Assembly (NCBI RefSeq): GCF_945859685.1
Contig: NC_079147.1
Coordinates: forward strand, 189,145,174 to 189,209,173
DNA: 64,000 nucleotides
DNA from: Eupeodes corollae
Taxonomy: Eukaryota; Arthropoda; Insecta; Diptera; Syrphidae
Direction: 5' to 3'
This document shows positions 49,362-59,949 of the stretch, one piece after another (the stretch's first letter is position 1; the number at the start of each line of letters is the position of its first letter). The position numbers were made by a program, and so were the translations under genes. The notes below the pieces were generated by a model. That model was given only the letters and a program-made list of their open reading frames with translations. It did no database searches and was not told the origin of the DNA.

Positions 49362-50428
49362 ACCCGTGTTTTGTTGGAAAATTTACCAGTAGTATAGTAG
49401 GATCTTACTCGAATAACGAAAACAATATCCGCAGTATTAATACTACCGATAAAAGTTAAAGTGGAATCTTACTAGAGATGGGTTTTTGACATTTATACGA
49501 GTCTCGAATGGATCTTATGTGATTTCGTTCTCAAATGTTGGTAAGATTGATATTGCATTTGTATCTCGATGGCTGTGTTCGTTGAGTAGTTGTGCATTTG
49601 GGATCATGTGTTTTCCATTGGTGAAAAAATAAATCTGTTACTGTTGATGTTATTTGTTTTTTTTTTTTTTTATGAAAATGGACTAACTGGGCTTATTTTG
49701 CAAGAGAAAACAATAGAAAAGAGAATTGAGTTTTGCTTAGTTTAAATTAAATAAATCTTTTTGGTGTTTCCACCGAACAACAAGATTTAAAAATTATTAA
49801 ATTTGACAGCACTTTCTAAAATGCAAATGGTGTTTCGGTGTATTTTATGAAGTGCAATTTAGATAGTTTGATTATTGTTAAACAATGAAGAACTTAATAG
49901 TTCAGCACCATATAAGAATATGCTACCAACTCCATTTGCAATTTTCTTTTAATTTGATAAAAACAAAACTATATTTTTTGTACACAAACATGCAAATAAA
50001 CAGACTATAATGCATTATCTGTAAAACCAACTTCTAGACACAAGTTTTTCTTCACAAATGTTCACTCTACTTCGATCGTCGACCTTAATCGAGTTGAAGC
50101 TCATTTCAGGTATATAAACTAACTGGCGAGCTTCAATCTCACTTTAACACCACATGCTAATATAGTACTCTACGAACAAACCCCTCTCTTGAAGTATTTT
50201 CCATTTTCCATTTTATTAGTTTTAGTTAGTTTTATTGCTGAAGTTACTTATAACTTTTGATTTTCACATAACTTTCTTCTATTTGTGTTTTTTTTTAATA
50301 ATTATTATTCTGACAGGTCTTCTGTCAATTGCATTAATTTTTAAATACAAAAAATCTGGCCATTTCGAATGGGTTTAATTGGAAATTTTCTACTATACTA
50401 TTTATAGAATGCAAATAAAAACACGGGT
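49362..50428. mobile_element. 1,067-base inverted-repeat element of unknown class
   Basis: The ends are ACCCGTGTTTT in inverse orientation, followed 18 bases further in on both sides by AGTATAGTAG, again inverted. The flanks are AAT (49359-49361 and 50429-50431); alternatively the target is TA with ends CCCGTGTTTT. It sits inside the retrotransposon reading frame, and excision with one AAT rejoins LNE to LFILFNQS in frame, which supports the boundaries. No transposase is recognisable on either strand, so it is non-autonomous. Confidence 0.7.
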
Positions 50429-50870
50429 AATTCATTCAATGATGGCTTCCCGTCAGAAGGTTTTTAGGTTTTCGTCAAGTTATAGAACTATGTTAAGCGT
50501 ACAAGATTAAAAGATTCCCAGATTTATTTGAGTTTAGTGGAGACATTCATTAGTGTTTGTAATAAGTTTTGAACTATGACTACTTTAAAAAAAATATATT
50601 CATAAGGCCTTTTACAAAAATCAGCAAACATATATTTAGGGCTGTGAATTGTTTCTTCTTTATATGTCATGTTTGGAGAACAGACGAAAAATGTTGGTTT
50701 CCAGAAAACATACTTCCAACATTTAAAAACTGAATTTTTCTTCATATAAAATAATTCTGTACGTAACTTAATTTTCTTAGTAAAATATTCAAATTTGCTG
50801 ATACATTTCTTTTTCAGTTCTTTGGGTTTATAACAAAAAAAAACCTGCGATATAATTGAGTGCAAGTAAA

Positions 50871-53800
50871 GTTCTTGAGCTATTTATTTCACTTTTTCTT
50901 TTAAATTGATATTTTTGAAAAACCACAGAACGGATATTTTAAAAAGCCCGTTTATAATACTACCTTTGTATTATTATCTTTAAAACAAAATTCTTTTGAA
51001 GTCGATATCACTGCTAGTTCTTGAGGAATGAAGAACGAAAAAGGGCACTCGAATGTACGGACGTATAAACTTCAGTACTGTTAGACATCTCTCTTAAGCT
51101 TGTGTTTGAAGATTGTAGGGATTTTACAACGTCGAGAACTGTCAACATTTTCAATTCAACAAATCGGACCAATTAAATTAATAAAATAAAACTGTTTAAC
51201 ATCAATGTTTTACATTTTTATTTTATACATGTGAATATGAGAGATATTAAGCACTGTGATAAAACAATTTCAATTCAAATTTCAAGGTATTTTTTGCCCA
51301 CAGTAATGAATCAAGATTGATTTAATTACTGCATACAATATTTTAAAAATTATAACATTTGCAAATTCCATGGAATTATCGAACATTTCCAAAAGATTTA
51401 TTAATCTTTCACAATAAATGTACATATGTGTTTTAACAACGAACTATAGGAGAATTTTTCGACATTTAAAACAACAACATTTTTAGACGTCATGAAAACA
51501 TCTAATTTGTAGACATATTTCACAAATAATTATTTATATAAATATTTGATAAATACTTGAAGCATATTTCAGCTAGATCAATACATTGTGTAAGTTGATG
51601 TCGAATTCATGGCAATGTCGATCAATTTTGGAAAAGTCACATTTTACGCCTGACTGACATGTTGGATGGAAATTAAAAAAAACATAGTACATGTATTTTC
51701 ATACCAAGTAACCATTCTATGAAATGTAAGAATTTCTTGAAGAAAAGCTAACATCTGATAGACACCTGATTGGCACTCAAAAAATTTTCCTTAAGTGGTT
51801 ATTTCGCATACAATTTCATACACCTATATGTTCGAGTCTATGTATACACTTCCATGATTTCAATGAATAAGAGCCCGGCCCGCCTGCTATTTTAATTTTC
51901 ACATTCACAAAACCTTAATCATTAAATTTTAAAACCTCATTCAAAGAAAGAAGAAGAAAAATCGAATATTCCATTTCCATTCCAATTGGATCATTTATAA
52001 GCTTATAAGAGCCACTACAAGCTCGTCCTTTATATCGATATCATCTTTTTTTTCTCAGCCTTTGATGATTCTCTTCTTTTTTTTCACCAATAATAGCTCA
52101 CAAGGTCCTACTTGTTTTATTGATTTCTTCCCAACAACATACACGTTTACATAAAGCCACATATACTGCATTTGGAAAAAAGAAGAAAAATTAACCTCAA
52201 CAACATACGTTACACATTTTGCTTCAATAAACCCAATCGATATTATGCCTAGCACTATATACTTATGGATGGATATGGTATGGTATTGTAACGTATATGT
52301 AGTTATGACTTATGAATATCCATTTAGGTATGTTCATACCTATATGACAGCTTACAATCATCGTTTATTGAACTTTTTCAAAAAGGGTGGCATAAAGGTT
52401 TAGGAGGTATAGCTTTCTAGAAATCGACAACAACGATGACGATGACTAAAGACTGGGGTATGGCGGACGGCACTTAGGCCCTTCGGGAGGTGAATTATGT
52501 TAGTTTCCCGATACACCACACGTGCAACCTCGTTCGTTGTCCAAAGGTGAAGACAACTTAGCATAGTTATAAGTTACATACAAAATAAGCCCCATCCATA
52601 TCCTACTTAGCATATATATGCATATATTCTATTTTAGATTAATTTAAATTGTCTGTTGGAAGCCTTTTGAAAAAATATTATTAAATTGGATTTACGAAGT
52701 TGAAAAATAAATAAAAATATGAGTCACACACATCACACATGAGTCGAATGCGCGAATATAAGCAAATAAGCCAGACAGTTTTAATGTGTCAAACCCCCCT
52801 AAACCTCACCCTTATTGAAGCCCATAATGTTGCATCAGCAGTTGAATATTATCACGCAAATTTCTGTATTGCTTACCACTTCGTTTGGATGAGTTCAATT
52901 GAGTGAAACACCCTCTAGAACTGTACACCCGTTTAAATTTTTATTTTACGTTTTTATTTTTGCACCCTTCCGCTCAATATATTTCTGAATTGGTTGAGAG
53001 TGTGGTATGCAGAGCCTTATGGCTTTTTGCATCAAGGAACCATGAACCCAGAGAGAAAGGATATTGAAAGGCGACACGAACTTTGTGAATAAATTGAGCA
53101 AGCAAAATGCTGAATGCTAACGAAGTTGGAATATTATAATTCAGGATATTAAAAGCGAAAAAAAAATATAAAGGGTTGATGGGACACACCACACCACACA
53201 CTAAAAACATAAAAAATAAGGCTTCAAGACAGATAAGAGATCGTGAGGCAGATGCAATAAAAAAAAGCACTTTAGAATTATAGTACCTTCTATATATAAG
53301 AGTGGAGTGCCAAGATCACTCTATAATAATGGTGATGTGGTTGATGTGATATGGTTGGAAAAGTCTTACTTAAAATATCCAAAGTCTCGCAGCAGTTCTG
53401 TCCAAGTCCACAATGTCGTTTGATTAAATGGATGTAGTTTTTTTTGAAAGAAAACGGAGAGGAAATGAAATGGTTATTATCATCTTGTATATATCTTCAT
53501 TTTTATGAATCTTTTTTATAGTTTTTGGTGTCATATCGTCTGGAAGGCTAACGACAAGGACGAGAAAAAGTTCAAAGGCTTTTCGTATATGTTTAAGGTT
53601 TAGCCATTTTGAACACATTTGGCACATTTTTATTTTGAGCTTTATTTTTTTATTTGGTTTAGGTTTGGTGCTCGTATACTTAACTTAGGCCTATTTTCCG
53701 AAACTTAACTTTGAGTTTCCTTAACAAGTTTGAAACTAGTTCCAAAATGGTTCCGAGTTTTTAGCTTTTGATAAATTTGATTTAACTGTTAGCAAAATAT

Positions 53801-55229
53801 TATTATTATTCAAATACTATTTAAATGACATTTTAATCAATTTTTTTTGAAACTTTACCGTAGAATAAGTTTAATTTTTAGACTTTTGCAAAATATAAAA
53901 ATAGGTAGTAAAAATAAGTCTAATTTTCGGTCGTTATTTTTGCAGGTTTAGTGGAAGAATTTAAGTCTTACATATTCGTTTTACGATGTTACCGTGTCAG
54001 TAATGTTTTTGTTAAAGCTTCCGTAGCATACGACCGTAATCACACAGACAATAAAAAGTTATCCTATTAACAACCTGCGATAGTCAACTTGGAATTTGGT
54101 CAAATATCCGTATTGGCTATCAAAATTGTCAATAAAACAACCTTATTTTTCAAAAATTGACTACTGGCTAGTCAATAGACCAATTTTCGATTATCAATTT
54201 CGGGTAGTATATATATGACCACAAACAAAATTATAAAACTTTCTATCCTCTTTTCTAAAAAGACTTTGATCCATTATCAAGGTAGAAGTTTTTTGAAACC
54301 TTTATGATAGAAAAGTTTAGGAGACTCCACGACTACTTCTTAAGAAAAAATAAAACCTCATCAAACTGTAACTTCAGAAGATTTAAAGATTTTTCAACTA
54401 AAAAAAACTCATTTTAAATTTTCCTTAAAAATAAAAATAAATAAGTCCACTTATTGATCTTTACAAACTTCTCCGACAAAAATCCAAAAAACAAAAAATA
54501 AGTCCAAATTGCACAAAAGTTCTTGGTGGTGCGTGACAAAATGCACAAAAAAAGAAAAACAATAAGATACCACCAATTATTTGTTTTATGTCTCATGCTT
54601 CTTATGCGCTAAAGACTCTTTCCGAATTTTGTTTTTACTCTACAATCTTCTCTTGTTCTTTCACTTAAGAACTTTAACCAAAGTCACGTCCATGATACAT
54701 ATAAAATACCTACCTATACCTTCACCTAGTACGTGCAACATAAAAAAATTGTTTCTACAGAATTAAAGAACAAAAAAGAATAACATGTTTTTTTGTTTAA
54801 TGTAGAGATGTATCTACTTAAGAGACACAACACACAAAACAAAAAAAAACAACAACAAACAAGGACCTCGTCAACTATTTAAGTTAAAGTACTAAAACAC
54901 ATACACTGAGAGAAGTTGTTATAAAGAAGTCGTCATGTCCTCAAGGCAGTCAAGTTTTGTTGTTTTTCTTTCTGTTTTTTGAGGTTGTTATACTTAACCT
55001 TTAGCTTGTCCTTTCTTTTTAACGAGAAACAACAAAATTAGGATTAAAAAAATGAAGAAAATAAAAGTTCAGGTTAATTTGTGTTAACAAGGACTTTTTT
55101 AATAATTGTATGTCCTTCTAAATTTACTTTTTCATTCAAAAATCACACTTCTTCGGTTTGACTTTTTTTTTGATGAAATTTTCAACTTTCCAAAAAATTT
55201 CATATTTTTCTTCTTTGGTTTCATTTTAG
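50871..55229. other. last 4.4 kb of the giant intron, no gene
   Basis: AT-rich, with no exon seen before the exon C acceptor. Frames at 52974-53270 and 54414-54766 are without signature. AAGGA/TCCTT words are again frequent near 52-55 kb. Confidence 0.45.
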
Positions 55230-55834
55230 AATCCGAAATAGTCGGGGAAGCCTTGATAGTATCGGAACAACAGCTCCTTCTTCAAACAGTTCCAACGGTT
55301 CCAAAATGGACTCGAACGGTAGCCCAAATCGGTCCTCATCCCGCAATGGGCGTGATAATTGGTCAAAAATGCCGGATCCACCAGTTAATGGCCACAATAA
55401 TGTCGGTATACCGCAACAGCATCACCATCAACAACAATTGTCCCAACCGCCAAGTCCGACTTCCGGCAGGAAGGATAAGTCATCACCTAGACGAAGCACT
55501 TCAGCATCAAAGCAACATCAACAGCACCAGCAGCAGCAGCATCATGGTCAGTCATCATCATCATCGTCGTCTGGCAGTAGTAGAACGAAAGGTGTCCCTC
55601 CGAGTTTTGGTTATGTGAAAAGGTCAAATGGTTCGGCCACGTCAACTGCAGAACAGCAAAATATCATGATGATGGGTGGTGGCGGTGGCAATTCTTGTGG
55701 TCAGCAGCAGCAGCAACAGCAACAACAACAGCAACAACAAGCTGGAAGAACAGCTCATGTCTCGGCAGTGCCTCGGTCTGGGAAAATTAAAGTTTCCGGC
55801 GGAACCCAGACGTGCAACAACGATATGCAGACAA
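55230..55834 (+). CDS. sick: neuron navigator (sickie/NAV-like), exon C
   Basis: The exon enters in phase 2 and reads IRNSRGSLDSIGTTAPSSN, then KMDSNGSPNRSSSRNGRDNW, a His/Gln-rich stretch, a Ser run (about 55546-55580), GVPPSFGYVKRSNG (55591-55632), a Gly/Met stretch, 13 glutamines (55702-55740, mixed CAG/CAA) and RSGKIKVSGGTQTCNNDMQT. The FGYVKR and KVSGGTQT pieces are what I would expect from the NAV family, where Ser/Lys-rich linkers carry short conserved motifs; this is recognition by eye. The donor GTGAGT starts at 55835, leaving one base of a lysine codon. The methionine at 55306 is internal. The Gln and Ser runs probably vary in length between alleles. Confidence 0.88.
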
Positions 55835-55943
55835 GTGAGTAATTTTGATGGTTGTCCTTGTTTTTGTTTTTTATCTGTGAATGTGCGATGTCATTCCATG
55901 AGAATGATGGTTTTATAATGTTTACCTTCTCATTAATTTGCAG
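55835..55943 (+). other. 109-base intron
   Basis: The donor is GTGAGT at 55835 and the acceptor is TTAATTTGCAG ending at 55943. Joining gives A+AG, a lysine codon, and keeps the frame open through exon D. Confidence 0.88.
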
Positions 55944-56088
55944 AGATTTCACCAAATGCCCAACACCGAAGTTTCTCATTAACAGGACCTGGTGCAACAC
56001 AACTTAGTCAGTCAATTAGGGAACGATTGGCTACTGGATCACATAGTCTACCAAAACCAGGCACCGATATGCATGTCTTCCAACACCG
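55944..56088 (+). CDS. sick: neuron navigator (sickie/NAV-like), exon D
   Basis: This small exon is too short to stand out as an open frame. It enters in phase 1 and reads ISPNAQHRSFSLTGPGATQL, SQSIRERLATGSHSLPKPGT and DMHVFQHR. The RERLATGSHSLPKPG segment resembles the vertebrate NAV pattern of a short Ser/Leu/Arg helix followed by SLPKP, which supports the identity. The donor is GTAAGT at 56089, with two bases of an Arg codon left over. All 145 bases are open only in this phase, and both flanking phases agree, so confidence is high although the exon carries no catalytic domain. Confidence 0.87.
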
Positions 56089-57109
56089 GTAAGTGACACT
56101 TAGAGCAGTATTCAGTAGAAGGTTTTTAACATCAATGAAGGGAAAATAAGGAATAATATGTGCGTTTAGGGTTTTTATCGATGCAAGTCAATGGTTTGTA
56201 GTCGACACTCTGGCTGGGGTAGTTGAACCGAAAAGTAATTAAAAGTTGTGGACACTTCTAGTCGAAGTACCACCGAAGGACACAGACTGAAAGAAGGCCA
56301 TATATTCAGTTTGATCACAATGTCCGATGAGTTCATTATGTTTCGGGAAATTGCATGTTCATTCATCTATAAATTAAAAGGGAACTTAATTAGCACAATT
56401 TGATGTTATTTGTGAACTTATGCACCCAAACTTATGGACAAGGGTATAGAGTACCTTTATCGTATTTTGCCTAAGGTGATTTATTCTTATGTATGTATAG
56501 TACATGCATTATTAAACTGTAGGTAGTGAGAAAAACACCTGGGAGGGATAAAGCATTGGGAAGGTATATTTTGTATGCATATACGATTCGGTGTTGGCGT
56601 TTGTATATTTTATTTTATTTTCTTACTAAAAATTCAAATTTTAGGTGCTTTAAATTAATGACTTTACCACTTTTTCAAAACAGTTTGTATCTACTTTATT
56701 TGAGACCTATACATTATTCGAGGTTTGAGTTTTTTTCAATTTGCAAGAACTTATACTCTAAAACAAAACAAACTCAGGAAGACTACTTTTACTATATTTG
56801 AAATTAATCTAGAACAAAGGAAGAATTGAAGATTTTAGGATTTTTTACCGAATTTCGGTCTTTTGGGTTAGCTTCACAGCACAATAAAATCAATGATATT
56901 GAATTCGCCAAAGCAAGGATATAGAATTGAAATAGGGAAACAAGTTATATCTAAAAGGATTTCTCTTGATTTTATTTTTAAGGGAGATATTAAAAATCTG
57001 TTACAAGTAAAAAATAATTTCAAATTCCCATCTGAAGTTATTGTTACATTTTTCAGCTTTTCAAGGTCCCTAGAATCTGAATCAAAAGTTTCTTAAAGAG
57101 ATGTTCGTA

Positions 57110-58560
57110 CGTACTGAATTAAAAAAAAAAGTCGCTATTTGTCGTGACAATTATACTATACTAACAAATTCAATCAAACTAAAGAGAACATTAAAGATGA
57201 ATGGAAAACTGTCAAAAGAATTACGAACAAGGCACCTGTAATTAAACTTCCGTCTTTCATTTATCCTAATGATGTTATTGTTTCCGATAGAATAAGAATA
57301 GTAAACGCCTTTAATGAATGCTTTTCAAAGATTGTCTTATATAAAAGGACCCAATTGTTCACATTGTAATCCTTTTAAACCTTTTCAAAGAAAAAATCAA
57401 ACTCTTCTAGGATAGACTCTATCCCCAAACTTTGTTGGACAAATGTAGTTTGTTTCTTAAGCCTAGTACGCTGCTGATGCGAAACGAAATTTTTCGGTGG
57501 TCTCCAAGTGTAGAGCGAAATTAAAACGAAAACCACAACGGAAAAATATTTGTGTAGAGTTCTGTCAGCTGTGGAAAACAAAAAACAAAAACACCGAAAG
57601 TCACGAGTAAACAATTTTCAATTTTGATTTTCAAACAATTTTTTCCAATAAATAAATTAAACGTCAAAATTTCGCAAGCAATTAATATACCGGGCAATTA
57701 AATTGAGAACGAAAAGAGTGGAGAATTGTACTAAAAAATCTAGTACAGCTATCCACTAAAATGACACATTTCGTTGTTCAGCAGCGTACTGAAAAACGAA
57801 AAGCACAGCGAAATTTTTCGTTTATGATTTCGTCATGTCATTTTTGTATGGGAAATTTCGTTTCGCATCAGCAGCGTACTAGGCTTTAACTGCAGACTTT
57901 TTTAATAAAAAAATGTTTGGTGGTGTATGTTCGGTTGCCTTTAAATTTGCTTATGTCATACTTCTTTTCAAAAAAGGTGTTAGAAGTGATTGATTAAACT
58001 ATAGGCTGAATTCACACTAACCATAAGTAATATATTTGAAAAAGTTGTGAAAAATAGAGTGGTAAGTTTTTTGAATAAAACAAAAATTTAAGCGAATTTC
58101 AATTCAGTTTCCAATCTTTAACATTAACTGAAGAAGCATTTTTGGGCATTTTCTACAGCTGCTTTATTTATTGATATTTCAAAAGCTTTCTATATGATGT
58201 ATCGCAAAAAACTGATTAGTAAGATCGAGAATTCAGGGTTTCGCGGTTTCATTCGTGACTGGTTGGCATCATATTTAAAAAAACAGAAAACAAAGAGTGA
58301 CATTTAGAGAATTAAAAAGTGATTGAAATAATAGATTAAGGAGTTCCACAGGAATCTGATCTAGGGCCAATTCTCTTTTGATTTACAAACATTCATTGTT
58401 TATGTTGCCTTTGTGGGTTGTAGCTTTAGTACAAATAGCAACCTCAATATTATAGCTGATATGAACTGGGACTTAAATTTATTAAGGATTTGGCATCATG
58501 AATAATCAGCTCAAAAACCAAGGCTATGTTTTTTAGCTAAACAGACAATAAAAATGTTAA
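57110..58560 (+). pseudogene. non-LTR retrotransposon remnant (family N3), split by a MITE
   Basis: The plus strand gives ENIKDEWKTVKRITNKAP, INAFNECFSKI-like, then after the MITE FAYVILLFKKG, LNYRLNSH, FIDISKAF-like (decayed) with KLISKIENSGFRGFIRDWLA and SYLKKQ. This is the linker and first half of the reverse transcriptase fingers/palm of a Jockey/I-type ORF2. The catalytic YxDD region is not recognisable. It is dead. Confidence 0.78.
57460..57885. mobile_element. 426-base MITE with perfect 33-base inverted ends and TTA target duplication
   Basis: Both ends begin AGCCTAGTACGCTGCTGATG and continue CGAAACGAAATTT, identical for 33 bases in inverse orientation. TTA flanks both sides (57457-57459 and 57886-57888). 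The interior repeats GAAATTTTTCG, AACGAAAA and CAGCAGCGTACT (a partial copy of the end at about 57779). There is no coding capacity. A TWA 3-base target suggests PIF/Harbinger (inference). Confidence 0.9.
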
Positions 58561-59416
58561 TGTCGATTTCTTTTTTCTTGTTAATAAATGTCAAAAATTT
58601 AAACTGTATTTGTACGTCTCGCCTTTTCAAGCTCTTCCAGCTTCAGAGATAGTTGTTTTCGTTTAGTGATTGCCATTGATTCTAGAGTGTTTCTGAGACA
58701 GTACTTTCGTGGCCCTTTACGATTTTTGTATTATTTAAGGAATGTTTGCTTATTTTAACTACATAGGAAAATAAAATATGGTATATATCATTCAAAACTA
58801 CAATATGGCATTTTATTTTAGGAAGGTACTTATTACAAAAAAAAAAACTTCTTTTGATCATGCAAAACTGTGTACTGAAAAGAATTTGCGCAAGCACCGC
58901 ATGTAACCTAGTTTTCACTTTTTAAGGAATTGAAGCCTTTTCCAATTCCACATTTTTACTTCTACCAAGTTTTTAATAATTCCTTTGAAGATCTGAAAAT
59001 CTCAAATTCAGAATAATTTAAAATTATAAAATACGTGAGAATCTAATCTTAATACCGTCTATTTTTTAGTAATTAGATTTTAAGAAATAAAATTGTGTCT
59101 ATCTTAAAATAAGAATACAACGTTAAAATTGGACCTAACGTTGTGGCCAAGAATAAAGATTGATAAATATTAGTGTTTGCCTCCAAAATAATGGTAACAC
59201 CTTTACATAAATCCAATTCACATATATCTTTAAAAAAAAATATTATACAAAATTGGTACACGGGATAGAATCCTTTTTTAAATTTCTTAAAAATGACCTA
59301 CAGAGTCTGTGGCAAAAAAGATTACTATTTAAGTTAGCCATCACTTTAAAACATAGAAATTAGTTTACAATGAACATTTTATTTATTCCCTCTCAAAAAC
59401 TTCTTTTGTTTTTCAG
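58561..59416. other. intron, no gene
   Basis: AT-rich up to the exon E acceptor. I see nothing recognisable in it. Confidence 0.45.
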
Positions 59417-59698
59417 TATTTCCAATCGAACATCAGGTAAAATGATCGATGGCAGTTTATCCGATACACAAACCTATGCTGAAGTTAAGCCCGAATATAG
59501 TACTTATGCGATGTGGTTAAAACATAGTAATACAGCTGGTAGTCGTTTATCTGAAGGCGATTCTCTAGAATCTCTACAAATTGGCTCACCAAATATGAAT
59601 CGTCATAATCATAAAATTATACACCGTAGTGGCGGTGGTGGTGGCTCTGAATCACCTTACATTCAAAGTCCAAGGCTTAATCGGAGTAATAGTATCAG
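59417..59698 (+). CDS. sick: neuron navigator (sickie/NAV-like), exon E
   Basis: T59417 completes CGT (Arg) and the exon continues ISNRTSGKMIDGSLSDTQTY, AEVKPEYSTYAMWLKHSNTA, GSRLSEGDSLESLQIG, then a Gly run and SPYIQSPRLNRSNSI. The ordered block DGSLSDTQTYAEVKPEY looks like a conserved core between low-complexity flanks. The exon ends AG|GTGAGT at 59699, two bases into a codon, so the gene continues beyond the window. The upstream methionine at 59370 is intronic and not a start. Assignment to the same protein rests on phase, strand, composition and order. Confidence 0.87.
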
Positions 59699-59935
59699 GT
59701 GAGTCCTTATAAAGTATTTTTATTAAATAAACAAAAATAAAGGTTATAATGTCCTTTTGGGAATAAAATGGAAAACTCTACAAAAAAATGATGATTTTAC
59801 AAAATAATCCTTTAATATCTTGAATAAGAAAACAAAATATATAAAAATCTCCTTTCTCTCTGTACTACACAAAAATATAGCTATCTGAAAGAAAGGACAT
59901 ATCCAAGGTACAGTGTGTGAGTGTGTTTTTCAATG

Positions 59936-59949
59936 AGTGTGTGTGTGTG
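59936..59949. repeat. GT microsatellite
   Basis: A short GT run next to several GTGTGAGTGTG words. Confidence 0.8.

Larger units (their letters stand above)
48265..50870 (-). pseudogene. non-LTR retrotransposon reverse transcriptase remnant (family N2), twice interrupted
   Basis: The minus strand from 50865 reads VFKCWKYVFWKPTFFVCSPN, MFADFCKRPYEY, KPSDGKPSLNELFILFNQSF continuing FKLSYFPVLWKYMFLKATYK and NYRPNANLFVNRKLFE, GNSGVPQGSHLGP, (SINE), YDEKIFKIVNSL (from FADDxKIF), WKRFNANHLMFNIDKCKTLG and KANSTLGFIKRCGREFQGPC. The 1,067-base element 49362-50428 splits it after LNE, and the SINE at 48795-48978 splits it between the PQGS block and the catalytic box. Removing both restores the block order of the 34-kb copy. 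It is dead. Confidence 0.85.
1690..55229 (+). other. giant 53.5-kb intron of the NAV-like gene
   Basis: The donor is GTGAGT at 1690 and the acceptor is TTTCATTTTAG ending at 55229. Exon B ends two bases into a codon, and exon C supplies the third (CG+A, Arg), continuing IRNSRGSLDSIG. No intervening exon is needed to keep the frame. I cannot exclude small alternative exons or internal promoters inside. The content is a graveyard of transposons (separate entries) in AT-rich DNA. Confidence 0.85.
56089..59416 (+). other. 3.3-kb intron
   Basis: The donor is GTAAGT at 56089 and the acceptor is TTGTTTTTCAG ending at 59416, phase 2 on both sides. The intron holds a decayed non-LTR retrotransposon interrupted by a short inverted-repeat element (separate entries). 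Confidence 0.86.

Noticed and set aside
59370..59416. Methionine start upstream of exon E
   Set aside because: The stretch is the pyrimidine-rich acceptor region (ending TTTTTCAG), and exon D joins in phase at 59417.
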